Counted from the first letter of the stretch, positions 15,033 to 22,994 are shown. The stretch is 30,827 nucleotides of DNA from DASZOC01 sp035550975 (GCA_035550975.1 DASZOC010000025.1:1-30827); one strand, 5' to 3'. Program-made: numbers and translations. Notes: generated from the letters alone by a model not told the origin.

Positions 15033-16538
15033 ATGCACGCGCAGATCAGACGAGTCGGAACGGGCCTCGTCCTGGCTTTCGTCGCGTTGTTCCTGCAGCT
15101 GAACTACGTGCAGATCTTCGCGGCCGAACGCATCTCGGAGAATCCCGCGAACCGGCTGCAGCTGATCCGCGAGTACTCGATCAAACGCGGCGACATCCTG
15201 ACCGTCGACGGGAAGACGATCGCACGATCGTTCCCCACGAAGGGTCTCTACAAGTACCGCCGCGAATACCCCGAAGGCGAGCTCTACGGTCACATCACCG
15301 GCTGGTATTCCGTGCGCTACGGACTGGATCGGCTCGAGCGGACCTATCACGACCAGCTCCTCGGCGAGAGCGGTGGCCTCTCGATGCAGGACATCGAGGA
15401 CGAGTTCCTCGGCGCAGGGGAACAAGGGGACGACGTCCGGACCACGATCTCCTCGCGCCTCCAGGAGGTCGCGCGCGACGCGCTCGGTTCCGAGCGCGGC
15501 TCGATCATCGCGTTGGACCCGAACACGGGCGAGGTTCGCGCGCTGTGGAGCAACCCGTCGTTCGACCCCACGCCGCTGGCGTCGTTCGACGCGAAGGAAG
15601 CGAAGAAGTACTGGACCTCCCTGAATCCCTCCTCACCGACCAGCCCCCTCGTCAATGCTGCGACGACGAAGGGATATCCGCCGGGGTCGACGTTCAAGGT
15701 CGTGACGACGGCCGCGGCCCTTCAGTCCGGCGCCTACAAGCCGGACACTCAGTTCCCCGACCCGCAGGCGCTGGAGCCGTGCGAAGGCTCACGCGAACGA
15801 GGGGAAGCGTGCCTGCCGCTGACGACGGAGGACCTGACCAACTACACGAAGCTGCCGTGCGCGACCGGGACGATCGACCTGTTCGACGCGTTGCGCGTCT
15901 CTTGCGACACGACCTTCGCGATGATCGGGCTCGATATACCCGGCGAGGTCTTCTCGATGGCGGAGGCGGTCGGCTTCAACGAGCCGATCCCGTTCGACGT
16001 CCGTACGGAAGCGAGCCAGTTCCCCGACATCCCGGACGAGCAGGCGCCGCTGCGCGCCTATGCCGGCATCGGGCAGGGCGACGTGAACGCAACGGCCTTG
16101 CAGATGGCGCTGGTGGCGGCGACCGTCGCGCGCGACGGGGTGGTCCCGCAACCGCACCTGGTGCGAGAGGTCTTGGATGCACGATCTGGGCGCCCCGTCC
16201 GGACGTTCGACCCCGCGGACCTCGGTCGGGCGATGTCGGAAGACGTCGCCGAAGCGGTCACACAGATGATGGTCGCGGCGGTCGAGAACGGCACCGGTGG
16301 AGCGGCCCAGATCCCCGGCGTCAGCGTCGCGGGCAAGACGGGGACGTCACAAACGGTCCAGGGTCAGAATCCGCACACCTGGTTCATCGCGTTCGCTCCC
16401 GCCGCGGATCCACAGCTCGCGATCGCAGTGATCGTGGAGAACGGCGGCGCGTTCGGATCCGAAGCGACGGGAGGTGCCGTAGCGGCGCCGATCGCGAAGA
16501 CGGTCCTCGAAGCCGATCGCGCTCTCAGGGAATGGTGA
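15033..16538 (+). CDS. pbpA: PbpA, class B penicillin-binding protein (PBP2-type transpeptidase)
   Basis: This 501-aa enzyme cross-links the glycan strands made by RodA. It has an N-terminal membrane anchor (VGTGLVLAFVALFLQLNYVQI), a dimerisation region (RGDILTVDGKTIARS) and a transpeptidase domain from about residue 150. Catalytic motifs are STFK with nucleophile Ser219, SCD (Ser290-Asp292) where most family members have SxN, and KTGT at Lys435. Asp at the second motif also occurs in some other PBP2-type enzymes, so activity is not in doubt. The length matches mycobacterial PbpA. Its stop overlaps the start of the next kinase gene. Confidence 0.95.
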   Translation: MHAQIRRVGTGLVLAFVALFLQLNYVQIFAAERISENPANRLQLIREYSIKRGDILTVDGKTIARSFPTKGLYKYRREYPEGELYGHITGWYSVRYGLDRLERTYHDQLLGESGGLSMQDIEDEFLGAGEQGDDVRTTISSRLQEVARDALGSERGSIIALDPNTGEVRALWSNPSFDPTPLASFDAKEAKKYWTSLNPSSPTSPLVNAATTKGYPPGSTFKVVTTAAALQSGAYKPDTQFPDPQALEPCEGSRERGEACLPLTTEDLTNYTKLPCATGTIDLFDALRVSCDTTFAMIGLDIPGEVFSMAEAVGFNEPIPFDVRTEASQFPDIPDEQAPLRAYAGIGQGDVNATALQMALVAATVARDGVVPQPHLVREVLDARSGRPVRTFDPADLGRAMSEDVAEAVTQMMVAAVENGTGGAAQIPGVSVAGKTGTSQTVQGQNPHTWFIAFAPAADPQLAIAVIVENGGAFGSEATGGAVAAPIAKTVLEADRALREW

Positions 16539-17923
16539 CCAACGAGACCGTTCTCTCCGGCCGCTACAGGCTGATCGAGAAGGTCGCAGGCGGCGGTATG
16601 GGGACGGTCCACCGCGCCGTGGACGAGAAGCTGAACCGAGAGGTGGCGGTGAAGGTGCTTGCCCCCAACCTGGCGGGGGACACGAGCTTCGTCGAACGGT
16701 TCCGGCGCGAGGCACTGGCCGTTGCTGGACTCGCGCACCCGAACATCGCGAACGTCTTCGACTACGGCCAGGACGGAGAGACGCACTTCATCGTCATGGA
16801 GCTGGCGCAGGGGCGCGACCTGTCGCGGGTTCTGCGGGAAGAGGGGCCGTTGTCGCCGGAGCGGGTCGCGCGGATCGTTCCGCAGATCTGTGCCGCGCTG
16901 GGTCATGCGCACGCGGCAGGCATCGTCCACCGCGACGTGAAACCCGGCAACGTCATCGTCGACGAGCACGACCGAGTGAAAGTGACCGACTTCGGGATCG
17001 CGCGAGCGTCCGGCGAGTCGAAGCTGACGGTGACGGGATCGGTGTTGGGCACGGCCCACTACATCTCGCCGGAACAGGCGTCGGGGGTCGAGCTGACCCC
17101 CAGTTCCGACATCTACTCACTAGGCATCGTGACCTACGAGCTACTGACGGGCGCCGTTCCCTTCACCGGTGAGTCGCTGATGTCGGTAGCGCTGCGCCAC
17201 GTCAACGACGACGTTCCTGCCCCCAGCGAGCTCGATCCCGACGTCCCGCCCTACCTCGACGAGATAGTCCGGCGCGCGACGCAGAAGGACCCGAAGCAGC
17301 GCTTCGCCGACACCGAAGAGATGGCGGCCGCGTTCGAGCCGACGCACACGGTTGCGCCGGCTGCGGGTGCGACGGCCGTCCTCGGTGCCACCGAGCCGAC
17401 GATCTGGCCGATCCCCGGCGACCGTTGGGACCCCGCTCGGCTGGGGCGACGCGTCCTGATCGCGCTTGGAGCGCTCGCGGTGGTCGCGCTGGCGTTCGCC
17501 GCGTGGCGCGTCGCGACCTCGGCCGACGAGCCCCCGGCCCGGGAGGCGGCGACGGAGACGACGGACCCGGCGGACGCGCAACGCGACTTCGTGATCCCTG
17601 CGACGGTGATCGGGATAGACCACCGTGACGTCGCCGCGGCGTTCGCAGAAGACGGTGCCGAAGTCGAGACCGATTTCCTGGCAGGAGACGAGCTCGTCGA
17701 GTTCCTCGAAGCGAACGCGGTGGATCACGAAGACGCCGATCGCGATGAGGTGGTGGGAACGGATCCTCCGCCGGGCGAGTCTTTCTCCGAGGAGCAGACG
17801 ATTACGCTCTACGTGAGCGCGGGCCTCGACGACTCGGAGGGCGGCGAGGACAAGGAAGACGACGACGAACGCGGCCCCCCGGGGCATGTGAAGGACAAGA
17901 AGGGCAAGGGCAAGGACGATTGA
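16532..17923 (+). CDS. pknA: Ser/Thr protein kinase PknA-like, with one PASTA-like domain
   Basis: This is a 463-aa transmembrane kinase. The kinase domain (about 10-275) shows the glycine loop AGGGMGTVHRA, Lys41 in VAVKVL, catalytic Asp135 in HRDVKPGN, Asp153 in TDFGIA, and GTAHYISPEQ after a threonine-bearing activation loop. The membrane helix is near 308-330 (VLIALGALAVVALAFAAW). The external part holds a divergent PASTA-like repeat (VIPATVIGIDHRDVAAAF to EEQTITLYVSA) and a highly charged Glu/Asp/Lys tail of about 35 residues. Mycobacterial PknA lacks PASTA repeats, so this differs. Start: ATG at 16532 or GTG at 16535, both overlapping the pbpA stop. Confidence 0.92.
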   Translation: MVTNETVLSGRYRLIEKVAGGGMGTVHRAVDEKLNREVAVKVLAPNLAGDTSFVERFRREALAVAGLAHPNIANVFDYGQDGETHFIVMELAQGRDLSRVLREEGPLSPERVARIVPQICAALGHAHAAGIVHRDVKPGNVIVDEHDRVKVTDFGIARASGESKLTVTGSVLGTAHYISPEQASGVELTPSSDIYSLGIVTYELLTGAVPFTGESLMSVALRHVNDDVPAPSELDPDVPPYLDEIVRRATQKDPKQRFADTEEMAAAFEPTHTVAPAAGATAVLGATEPTIWPIPGDRWDPARLGRRVLIALGALAVVALAFAAWRVATSADEPPAREAATETTDPADAQRDFVIPATVIGIDHRDVAAAFAEDGAEVETDFLAGDELVEFLEANAVDHEDADRDEVVGTDPPPGESFSEEQTITLYVSAGLDDSEGGEDKEDDDERGPPGHVKDKKGKGKDD

Positions 17924-19815
17924 GCGCGACTGAGAAGGTCTTCGGTGGTCGCTACGCCGTGATCGAGCGCGTCGGGAGCGGCGGAATGGCCGAGGTCTAC
18001 CGCGCCCGCGACGACCTGTTGGGCCGCGACGTCGCCATCAAGGTGCTCCACGATCGCTACTCGCGCGACCGCGCCTTCGTCGAACGATTCCGCCGCGAGG
18101 CGCAGGCCGCCGCGAACCTCAACCATCCGAACGTCGTGGCCCTGTACGACTACGGGGCCGACGACGAGACGTACTTCATCGTCATGGAATTCATCGACGG
18201 ACGCAGCCTCGCCGACGTGATCACCACCGACGGACCGCTGCTACCCGAGCGCGCCGCCGAGATCGCGTCGGATGTCGCGAAAGCTCTCGAACGGGCCCAC
18301 AACAACGGCCTCGTTCACCGCGATGTCAAGCCCGGCAACATCATGATCACATCGTCGGGGCAGACGAAGGTGACGGACTTCGGGATCGCTCGTGCTCTGG
18401 TCGGCGACAACGAGCAGACGATGACGCAGACCGGGATGGTCATCGGGACCGCGGCTTACCTGTCGCCCGAGCAGGCCCAAGGAAACAAGGTCGACGGTCG
18501 GTCGGACGTCTACTCGCTCGGCATCGTCCTGCACGAGATGCTGACCGGCAGCGCGCCCTTCTCCGGGGACACCCCGCTGGCGGTCGCGTACAAGCACGTG
18601 CGGGAGAACCCGCCGGCGCCTTCCAGCATCAACCCGGACGTGCCGCCGGCGCTCGACGCGATCACGATGAAGGCTCTGGCGAAGAACCCCGACAACCGCT
18701 ACTCGACCGCCCATGAGATGCACGAGGACCTACAGCGGTTCTGCTCGGGGCAACGGGTACACGCGACGCCGTTGCTGGCGGACGAGACCGCAGTGGCCGC
18801 GGCGGCGTCCGGAACACAGGTCCTGCGCCAGACCGAGATCACCGACTACGAGGAGCCGGAGCGGAAACGGGCCGCTCTGTACGTCGTCGTGGCCCTCTTG
18901 ATCCTGGGCCTGTTCGCGCTCGGCGCGTGGTTCCTGGCGAACAACCTGCTGGGGGGCGCCGAGCCGGTACAAGTCCCGCGCGTCGTAGGCATGGAGGAAG
19001 ACGAAGCCGTCGAGACCCTGGAAGAGGCGGGCCTTAAGGCCGCGGTCGAGGAGCGAGCGAAGAGGCGGGTCGCCGAAGGCGAGGTGTTCCGCCAGGACCC
19101 GAAGGCCGGTGAAGAGCTCGAGACGGGAGATACCGTCACGATCTTCGTGTCGACCGGGACCCCGCAGACGGAGGTCCCCGAAGTGGTCGGCATGAGCCTC
19201 GAGGAAGCGAGGGCCGCGCTGAAGGCCGCGAAGCTGAAGGTCGGCGAGGTGACCACGGAGGACTCGGACGCCGAGGAGGGCGAGGTCCTGGATCAGTTCC
19301 CACCGGCAGGTCGCGAGCTGGATGTGGGCAGCGAGGTCGACCTCGTCGTGGCCGAAGGCGACGTCACCGTCCCCAGCGTGATCGGTATGACCCAGGAAGA
19401 CGCGGAGGCGACCCTCGAAGAGGCGGGCTTCGCCGTGGCAGTGAACACCGAGCCGAGCGATGAAGAGGCCGGCGTCGTCATCGCGCAGGATCCCGAAGGT
19501 GGAACCGAATACGAACAGGGCGCAACGGTGACGATCCTCGTGTCCGAAGGTCCCGAGGAACAACCGATGCCCGACGTCAGGGGTGAGAACGGCGACGACG
19601 CCGAGAAGCTCCTCGAATCCGAATACGGCCTCGACGTGACTCAGGTCGACGCCGACCCGGCCGATTGCGGAGCGGTGCCGCCGGGCACGGTCTGCGAGCA
19701 GGACCCGGCCCCCGGAACGCCGGTCGAGGAAGGCGACGAGGCGACGCTCTACGTCCAACCCGGAGACGCGTTCATCCCCGGGCTGTTCGCCTGGTTGACG
19801 GGACTGCTCCTCTAG
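17920..19815 (+). CDS. pknB: PknB, PASTA-domain Ser/Thr protein kinase
   Basis: This is a 631-aa sensor kinase for muropeptides or lipid II that controls growth and division. The kinase domain (about 10-275) has GSGGMAEVYRA, Lys41 in VAIKVL, Asp135 in HRDVKPGN, Asp153 in TDFGIA, and an activation loop with several threonines before GTAAYLSPEQ. The membrane helix is at about 318-343. Four PASTA repeats start near 350, 418, 482 and 550. The last contains two cysteines (ADCGAVPPGTVC). The protein ends in a hydrophobic stretch (FIPGLFAWLTGLLL), unusual for PknB. Translation starts at a TTG overlapping the pknA stop. Its stop TAG interlocks with the trpG stop. Confidence 0.95.
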   Translation: MSATEKVFGGRYAVIERVGSGGMAEVYRARDDLLGRDVAIKVLHDRYSRDRAFVERFRREAQAAANLNHPNVVALYDYGADDETYFIVMEFIDGRSLADVITTDGPLLPERAAEIASDVAKALERAHNNGLVHRDVKPGNIMITSSGQTKVTDFGIARALVGDNEQTMTQTGMVIGTAAYLSPEQAQGNKVDGRSDVYSLGIVLHEMLTGSAPFSGDTPLAVAYKHVRENPPAPSSINPDVPPALDAITMKALAKNPDNRYSTAHEMHEDLQRFCSGQRVHATPLLADETAVAAAASGTQVLRQTEITDYEEPERKRAALYVVVALLILGLFALGAWFLANNLLGGAEPVQVPRVVGMEEDEAVETLEEAGLKAAVEERAKRRVAEGEVFRQDPKAGEELETGDTVTIFVSTGTPQTEVPEVVGMSLEEARAALKAAKLKVGEVTTEDSDAEEGEVLDQFPPAGRELDVGSEVDLVVAEGDVTVPSVIGMTQEDAEATLEEAGFAVAVNTEPSDEEAGVVIAQDPEGGTEYEQGATVTILVSEGPEEQPMPDVRGENGDDAEKLLESEYGLDVTQVDADPADCGAVPPGTVCEQDPAPGTPVEEGDEATLYVQPGDAFIPGLFAWLTGLLL

Positions 19816-20384
19816 GCGACGGAGTTCAGAAAGTTCTGCATGAGCCGGGGGCCGTCCTCGGTCAGCACCGACTCCGGATGGAACTGCACGCCCTCGACGG
19901 GCAGGTCCTTGTGGCGGACCCCCATGACGATCCCGTCGGAGCTGCGCGCCGTCACCTCCAGCGGCTCCGGGAATCCCTCCTGGTTGATCGCGAGCGAGTG
20001 GTAGCGGGTCGCTGTCATCGGCGACACGACGCCCGAGAAGAGGCCTCTGCCGTCATGCTCGATCACCGACGTCTTGCCGTGGACCGGCCCGACGCCAGCG
20101 CGCTCCACGCTCCCGCCGTACACGACGCCGATGCATTGATGCCCGAGACATACGCCGAGAACCGGCACGCGCGGCGCGAACGTCTCGATCGCGTCCAGCG
20201 ACACACCGGCGTCCTCGGGCGCACCCGGCCCGGGCGAGATGACGACCCCGTCCGGCTCCACAGCCCTCAGGTCGTCGATAGACGAGTCACTCCTCATGAC
20301 TACCGGCGTAGCACCAAGAGCACCGAAGGCTTGCGCGAGGTTGTAGACGAACGAGTCGAAGTTGTCGACCAATAGGATCTTCAT
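19812..20384 (-). CDS. trpG: class I glutamine amidotransferase, anthranilate/aminodeoxychorismate synthase component II
   Basis: This 190-aa glutaminase supplies ammonia for anthranilate or 4-amino-4-deoxychorismate synthesis. It begins MKILLVDNFDSFVYNLAQAF and carries the oxyanion motif SPGPGAPEDAG, the nucleophile Cys79 in GVCLGHQCIG and the His169-Glu171 pair in VQFHPES. Sequence alone does not separate TrpG from PabA. No trpE or pabB partner is nearby, as in mycobacteria where the gene next to pknB is also called trpG. The ATG overlaps the stop of the small membrane protein gene (TGATG), so it is translationally coupled in the sortase operon. Confidence 0.93.
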   Translation of the reverse strand: MKILLVDNFDSFVYNLAQAFGALGATPVVMRSDSSIDDLRAVEPDGVVISPGPGAPEDAGVSLDAIETFAPRVPVLGVCLGHQCIGVVYGGSVERAGVGPVHGKTSVIEHDGRGLFSGVVSPMTATRYHSLAINQEGFPEPLEVTARSSDGIVMGVRHKDLPVEGVQFHPESVLTEDGPRLMQNFLNSVA

Positions 20385-20506
20385 CAGAAGTTCGCCGGCA
20401 GCAGCGACTCCGAAAGAAGGACCAACACGATCGCCGTAGCGACGGCGACGGCCGCCCACAGCGCGAGCTCGAGCAGACGCGACTTCCACGACCTGTTGTT
20501 TGCCAT
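20384..20506 (-). CDS. 40-aa single-helix membrane protein between sortase and trpG
   Basis: This small gene is too short for most automatic callers. The ATG shares its A with the stop of the sortase gene (TGATG), and its own stop shares an A with the trpG ATG in the same way. The peptide has a basic N-terminus (MANNRSWKSR), one membrane helix (LLELALWAAVAVATAIVLVL) and the short tail LSESLLPANF. The tight double coupling and clean topology argue that it is translated. I do not recognise the family. A role as partner of the sortase or of the division machinery is only a guess from position. Confidence 0.65.
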   Translation of the reverse strand: MANNRSWKSRLLELALWAAVAVATAIVLVLLSESLLPANF

Positions 20507-21135
20507 CACCCCACCAACTCTGCGTAGACGATCAGACGTTCCGCCGCGGAGAACTTCGGGTTGCACGTCGTAAGGACGATCTCCGGCGTGCCGCTCTGGA
20601 TCGCGATGGCGAGCGAGTCCGGCGGCACGATCTCCTTGCGCGTCACCTCGTAGGTGTACTCGCCCCAGGTCGTGGTGGTGATGATCTTGTCTCCTGCCTG
20701 CAGGCGGTCGAGATGGAAGAACGGAGCGCCATAGGTAGTGCGGTGACCGGACACGATGACGCGGCCGTCCTCCCCGGGCCACATCTCCTCGAACTCCGTA
20801 CACAGCGGTCGCGCGAATCCGGGGCGGCACGAGGGGTAGTGGCCGGGCCCCTTGTGAAGCTCGTCGGTACCGACGCCTTCGACCACGACCTGTCTCAGGT
20901 CGATAGCAGGGATCCGCAGCCGGAACGCGGGGTCGCCGGGGCCGGGCGTGAAGTTCTCCGGCACCTGACCCTTCTCGTCGAGGACGACGGGCGGTTGGTC
21001 GGCGAAGGTCACCTCCAGCTCGTCCTGCGCGCGTGCGGTGTAGAGGCCCGTTCCCCACAGCGTCCATACGACGAACAGAAGGACGCCGACGCCGAGCGAG
21101 ATGAGCAGCTTTCCGAGGAAACGCACGTAGCGCAT
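20506..21135 (-). CDS. class E sortase
   Basis: This 209-aa membrane-anchored transpeptidase attaches secreted proteins to peptidoglycan. The N-terminal helix is LLISLGVGVLLFVVWTLWGTG. The sortase barrel shows the catalytic His in VIVSGHRTTYGAPF, the Cys in VLTTCNPKF and the Arg in ERLIVYAEL. Location next to pknB-trpG and crgA matches the class E sortases of Streptomyces, which use LAXTG-type signals. No substrate with such a signal was seen in this window. The ATG at 21135 follows TAACTT by six bases, suggesting a leaderless message. It diverges from crgA. Confidence 0.9.
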   Translation of the reverse strand: MRYVRFLGKLLISLGVGVLLFVVWTLWGTGLYTARAQDELEVTFADQPPVVLDEKGQVPENFTPGPGDPAFRLRIPAIDLRQVVVEGVGTDELHKGPGHYPSCRPGFARPLCTEFEEMWPGEDGRVIVSGHRTTYGAPFFHLDRLQAGDKIITTTTWGEYTYEVTRKEIVPPDSLAIAIQSGTPEIVLTTCNPKFSAAERLIVYAELVG

Positions 21136-21141
21136 GTCGTT

Positions 21142-21147
21142 AAGTTA
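21142..21147 (-). promoter_or_regulatory. -10-like box of the sortase operon
   Basis: TAACTT on the minus strand lies six bases before the sortase ATG at 21135. There is no Shine-Dalgarno sequence in between, consistent with leaderless initiation. No clear -35 is visible. Confidence 0.45.
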
Positions 21148-21183
21148 TCGGCCGTCGCAAGCTAGAAGACCAGGTCCAGCCGG

Positions 21184-21189
21184 TACTAT
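21184..21189 (+). promoter_or_regulatory. -10-like box of crgA
   Basis: TACTAT lies seven bases before the crgA ATG (21197). The intervening CTCGTCG has no ribosome-binding site, again consistent with a leaderless transcript. Confidence 0.5.
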
Positions 21190-21196
21190 CTCGTCG

Positions 21197-21418
21197 ATGC
21201 CGAGATCGAAGTCCAAACGGACACGGCGGCAGCCGGCGCCCAAGCCCAAGCCGAAGAAGTCACCACCGTGGGTCGGAGGTCTCTTCTTCGCCCTGCTGCT
21301 GGCCGGGATCGTGACGATCATCGCTCACTACCTCGGCGGGGGCGTGAGGCCGTTCCAGCTGTGGGTGGGTCTCGGGCTGATCACGGGCTCGTTCATCGTC
21401 GCGACCCAGTGGCATTGA
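21197..21418 (+). CDS. crgA: CrgA, cell division protein
   Basis: CrgA (73 aa) is a small septal membrane protein that in Streptomyces and mycobacteria interacts with FtsZ, FtsQ, FtsI and RodA and coordinates division with wall synthesis. The basic N-terminus (MPRSKSKRTRRQPAPKPKPK) precedes two membrane helices (VGGLFFALLLAGIVTIIAHY and LWVGLGLITGSFIVATQW), ending in the family's typical ATxW. The longer frame from 21134 is rejected because the leaderless-type box fits the ATG at 21197. Proximity to the sortase and pknB matches other Actinomycetota. Confidence 0.92.
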   Translation: MPRSKSKRTRRQPAPKPKPKKSPPWVGGLFFALLLAGIVTIIAHYLGGGVRPFQLWVGLGLITGSFIVATQWH

Positions 21419-21451
21419 CGCGGGTCCACCGCTAAATCACAACGATGTCTT

Positions 21452-21471
21452 TTATCCACGGCTGTGGAGAA
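21452..21471. repeat. pair of inverted DnaA-box-like sequences
   Basis: TTATCCACG (21452-21460) and TTCTCCACA on the minus strand (21471-21463) each differ from the DnaA box consensus TTWTNCACA by one base. They face each other two bases apart. The same bases form the small inverted repeat TCCAC-GGCT-GTGGA, so a role as a weak crgA terminator is equally possible. The locus is near oriC in related genomes. Confidence 0.35.
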
Positions 21472-21476
21472 ACCTG

Positions 21477-21824
21477 TTGACGGAGCCCGGCCAGAGGCTC
21501 GCTCCGAGCGTCCCGCTTGCCCTGCTGTCCGTCGTTGTCGTAGTCGTCGCGGGTGAGAGCTTCGGCTACGTGCGTGCCCTCGTCGCGGTAGCGATGTTCG
21601 CGGTGCTGGTCTCGTTCGGCCTGCGGCAGTTGCGGGGGATCGCCAACTCGCCACCGGAGCCGGAGCTCGCCGACGTCTCGGAGTTCGGCTTGAAGTACGT
21701 GTGCTCTATGTGCGGCCTCGAGCTGCGCGTCGAGGTCGCGGCGCGCGACCGTGCACCGACACATTGCATGGAGCCTATGAAGCTGGTGCGCGTCGGCGGC
21801 AAGCCGCCGCTGACGACCGTCTGA
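21477..21824 (+). CDS. small membrane protein with a C-terminal zinc-ribbon-like motif
   Basis: This protein of about 115 aa has two hydrophobic helices (about 11-28, PSVPLALLSVVVVVVAG, and 33-48, ALVAVAMFAVLVSF) and a soluble C-terminal part with CSMCGLELRVEV and, some 18 residues later, HCMEPM, a plausible metal-binding CxxC...HC knuckle. I do not recognise a named family. It starts at a TTG (21477) preceded by GGAG. It lies 58 bp after crgA on the same strand and may be read with it. It converges on the thiolase gene with no gap. Confidence 0.7.
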   Translation: MTEPGQRLAPSVPLALLSVVVVVVAGESFGYVRALVAVAMFAVLVSFGLRQLRGIANSPPEPELADVSEFGLKYVCSMCGLELRVEVAARDRAPTHCMEPMKLVRVGGKPPLTTV

Positions 21825-22994
21825 CTACAGCCGCTCGATGATGGTCGCGTTCGCGAGCCCGCCGCCCTCGCACATCGTCTGCAGTCCGTAACGCGCTCCG
21901 CGCTGCTCCAGCGCATTGACGAGCGTCGTCATGAGACGGGCTCCCGACGCGCCTAGCGGATGGCCGAGGGCGATGGCACCCCCGTGGATGTTGACCCGCT
22001 CGTCGAACCAGTCGTCTGCGACGCCGAGCTCTTTCTTCCAAGCCAGCACGACGCTTGCGAACGCTTCGTTGATCTCGACGAGGTCGACGTCGTCGAGCGA
22101 CAGCCCCGTGCGTTCGAGGACCTTGCGCGTTGCGGGGATCGGCCCCGTCAGCATCGTGACGGGATCCGTCCCGGCGAGAGCGAACCCGACGAAGCGCGCG
22201 CGCGGCGTCAGTCCCAGCTCCTTCGCTTTTTCCGGAGTTGTTATGAGGAGCGCGGACGCGCCGTCCGTGATCTGGGACGAGTTGCCCGCGGTGACGATCC
22301 CTTCCGGGTCGAACGCGGGGGGGAGCTGAGCCATCTTGTCGAGGTTCGGCGTCCTGATCCCCTCATCGCGATCGAACAGCTGCGTGCCTTCGTCGCTGTC
22401 GATCTTTATCGGGTGGATCTCGTTCTTGAAAGCGCCGGCATCCGTCGCTTCGCCCGCGAGGCGGTGCGAGCGCGCGCCGAGCGCGTCGACCTGCTCGCGC
22501 GTCAGGTCCCAGCGTTTCGAGATGATCTCTGCAGAGATGCCCTGAGGCACGAGGCCGCCTTCGTAGCGGCCCATCAGCGACTCCGGGAAGGGGAACCCTT
22601 GGTGCTGCGCGCTGGTGCCCATCGGCACGCGCGTCATGTGTTCGACGCCGCACGCGATCGCGACGTCGTAGGCGCCGGCGATGACCCCTTGCGCCGCGAA
22701 GTGAGCCGCTTGCTGCGAAGAGCCGCACTGGCGGTCCACCGTCGTCGCCGGCACCTCTTCGGGCAGCCCGGCGGCGAGCCACGCGTTGCGCCCGACGTTC
22801 AGCGATTGCTCGCCTATCTGGGAGACGCAACCACAGATGACGTCGTCTACCTTGGCCGCGTCGATCGCGGAACGCGCCACGGTCTCGTTCAGCACCTCTG
22901 CCAGCAGGTCGACGGGATGCCAGTCCTTCAGCGCACCGTTGCGCTTCGCGAGAGGCGTCCGGACGGCTTCGACGATGACCGCTTCACGAGCCAC
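21825..22994 (-). CDS. acetyl-CoA acetyltransferase (thiolase)
   Basis: This 389-aa cytoplasmic thiolase catalyses condensation of two acetyl-CoA or thiolytic cleavage of 3-ketoacyl-CoA. The N-terminus REAVIVEAVRTPLAKRNGAL is typical. The acyl-accepting Cys lies in VDRQCGSSQQAA, the His in NIHGGAIALGHPLGASGARL and the second Cys in MCEGGGLANATIIE. ITDGASALLI and NEAFASVVLAW complete the signature. I chose GTG at 22994 because GGAAGGAG lies five bases upstream; a TTG at 23015 is the other possibility and lies inside the palindrome. Direction (biosynthetic or degradative) cannot be told from sequence. Confidence 0.93.
   Translation of the reverse strand: MAREAVIVEAVRTPLAKRNGALKDWHPVDLLAEVLNETVARSAIDAAKVDDVICGCVSQIGEQSLNVGRNAWLAAGLPEEVPATTVDRQCGSSQQAAHFAAQGVIAGAYDVAIACGVEHMTRVPMGTSAQHQGFPFPESLMGRYEGGLVPQGISAEIISKRWDLTREQVDALGARSHRLAGEATDAGAFKNEIHPIKIDSDEGTQLFDRDEGIRTPNLDKMAQLPPAFDPEGIVTAGNSSQITDGASALLITTPEKAKELGLTPRARFVGFALAGTDPVTMLTGPIPATRKVLERTGLSLDDVDLVEINEAFASVVLAWKKELGVADDWFDERVNIHGGAIALGHPLGASGARLMTTLVNALEQRGARYGLQTMCEGGGLANATIIERL

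Noticed and set aside
15900..15908. Loss of the SxN motif in PbpA as a sign of inactivity
   Set aside because: The motif is SCD; Asp at this place also occurs in active PBP2-type enzymes, and the STFK and KTGT motifs are intact.
15545..16531. N-terminal extension of the PknA-like kinase to 15545
   Set aside because: The extension is an out-of-frame reading of pbpA. The kinase domain begins at once after the ATG at 16532, which overlaps the pbpA stop.
16532..19815. Tandem kinase duplication as a recent event
   Set aside because: The two kinase domains share residue numbering of key motifs (Lys41, Asp135, Asp153), but differ widely elsewhere. This is the old pknA-pknB pair common to Actinomycetota.
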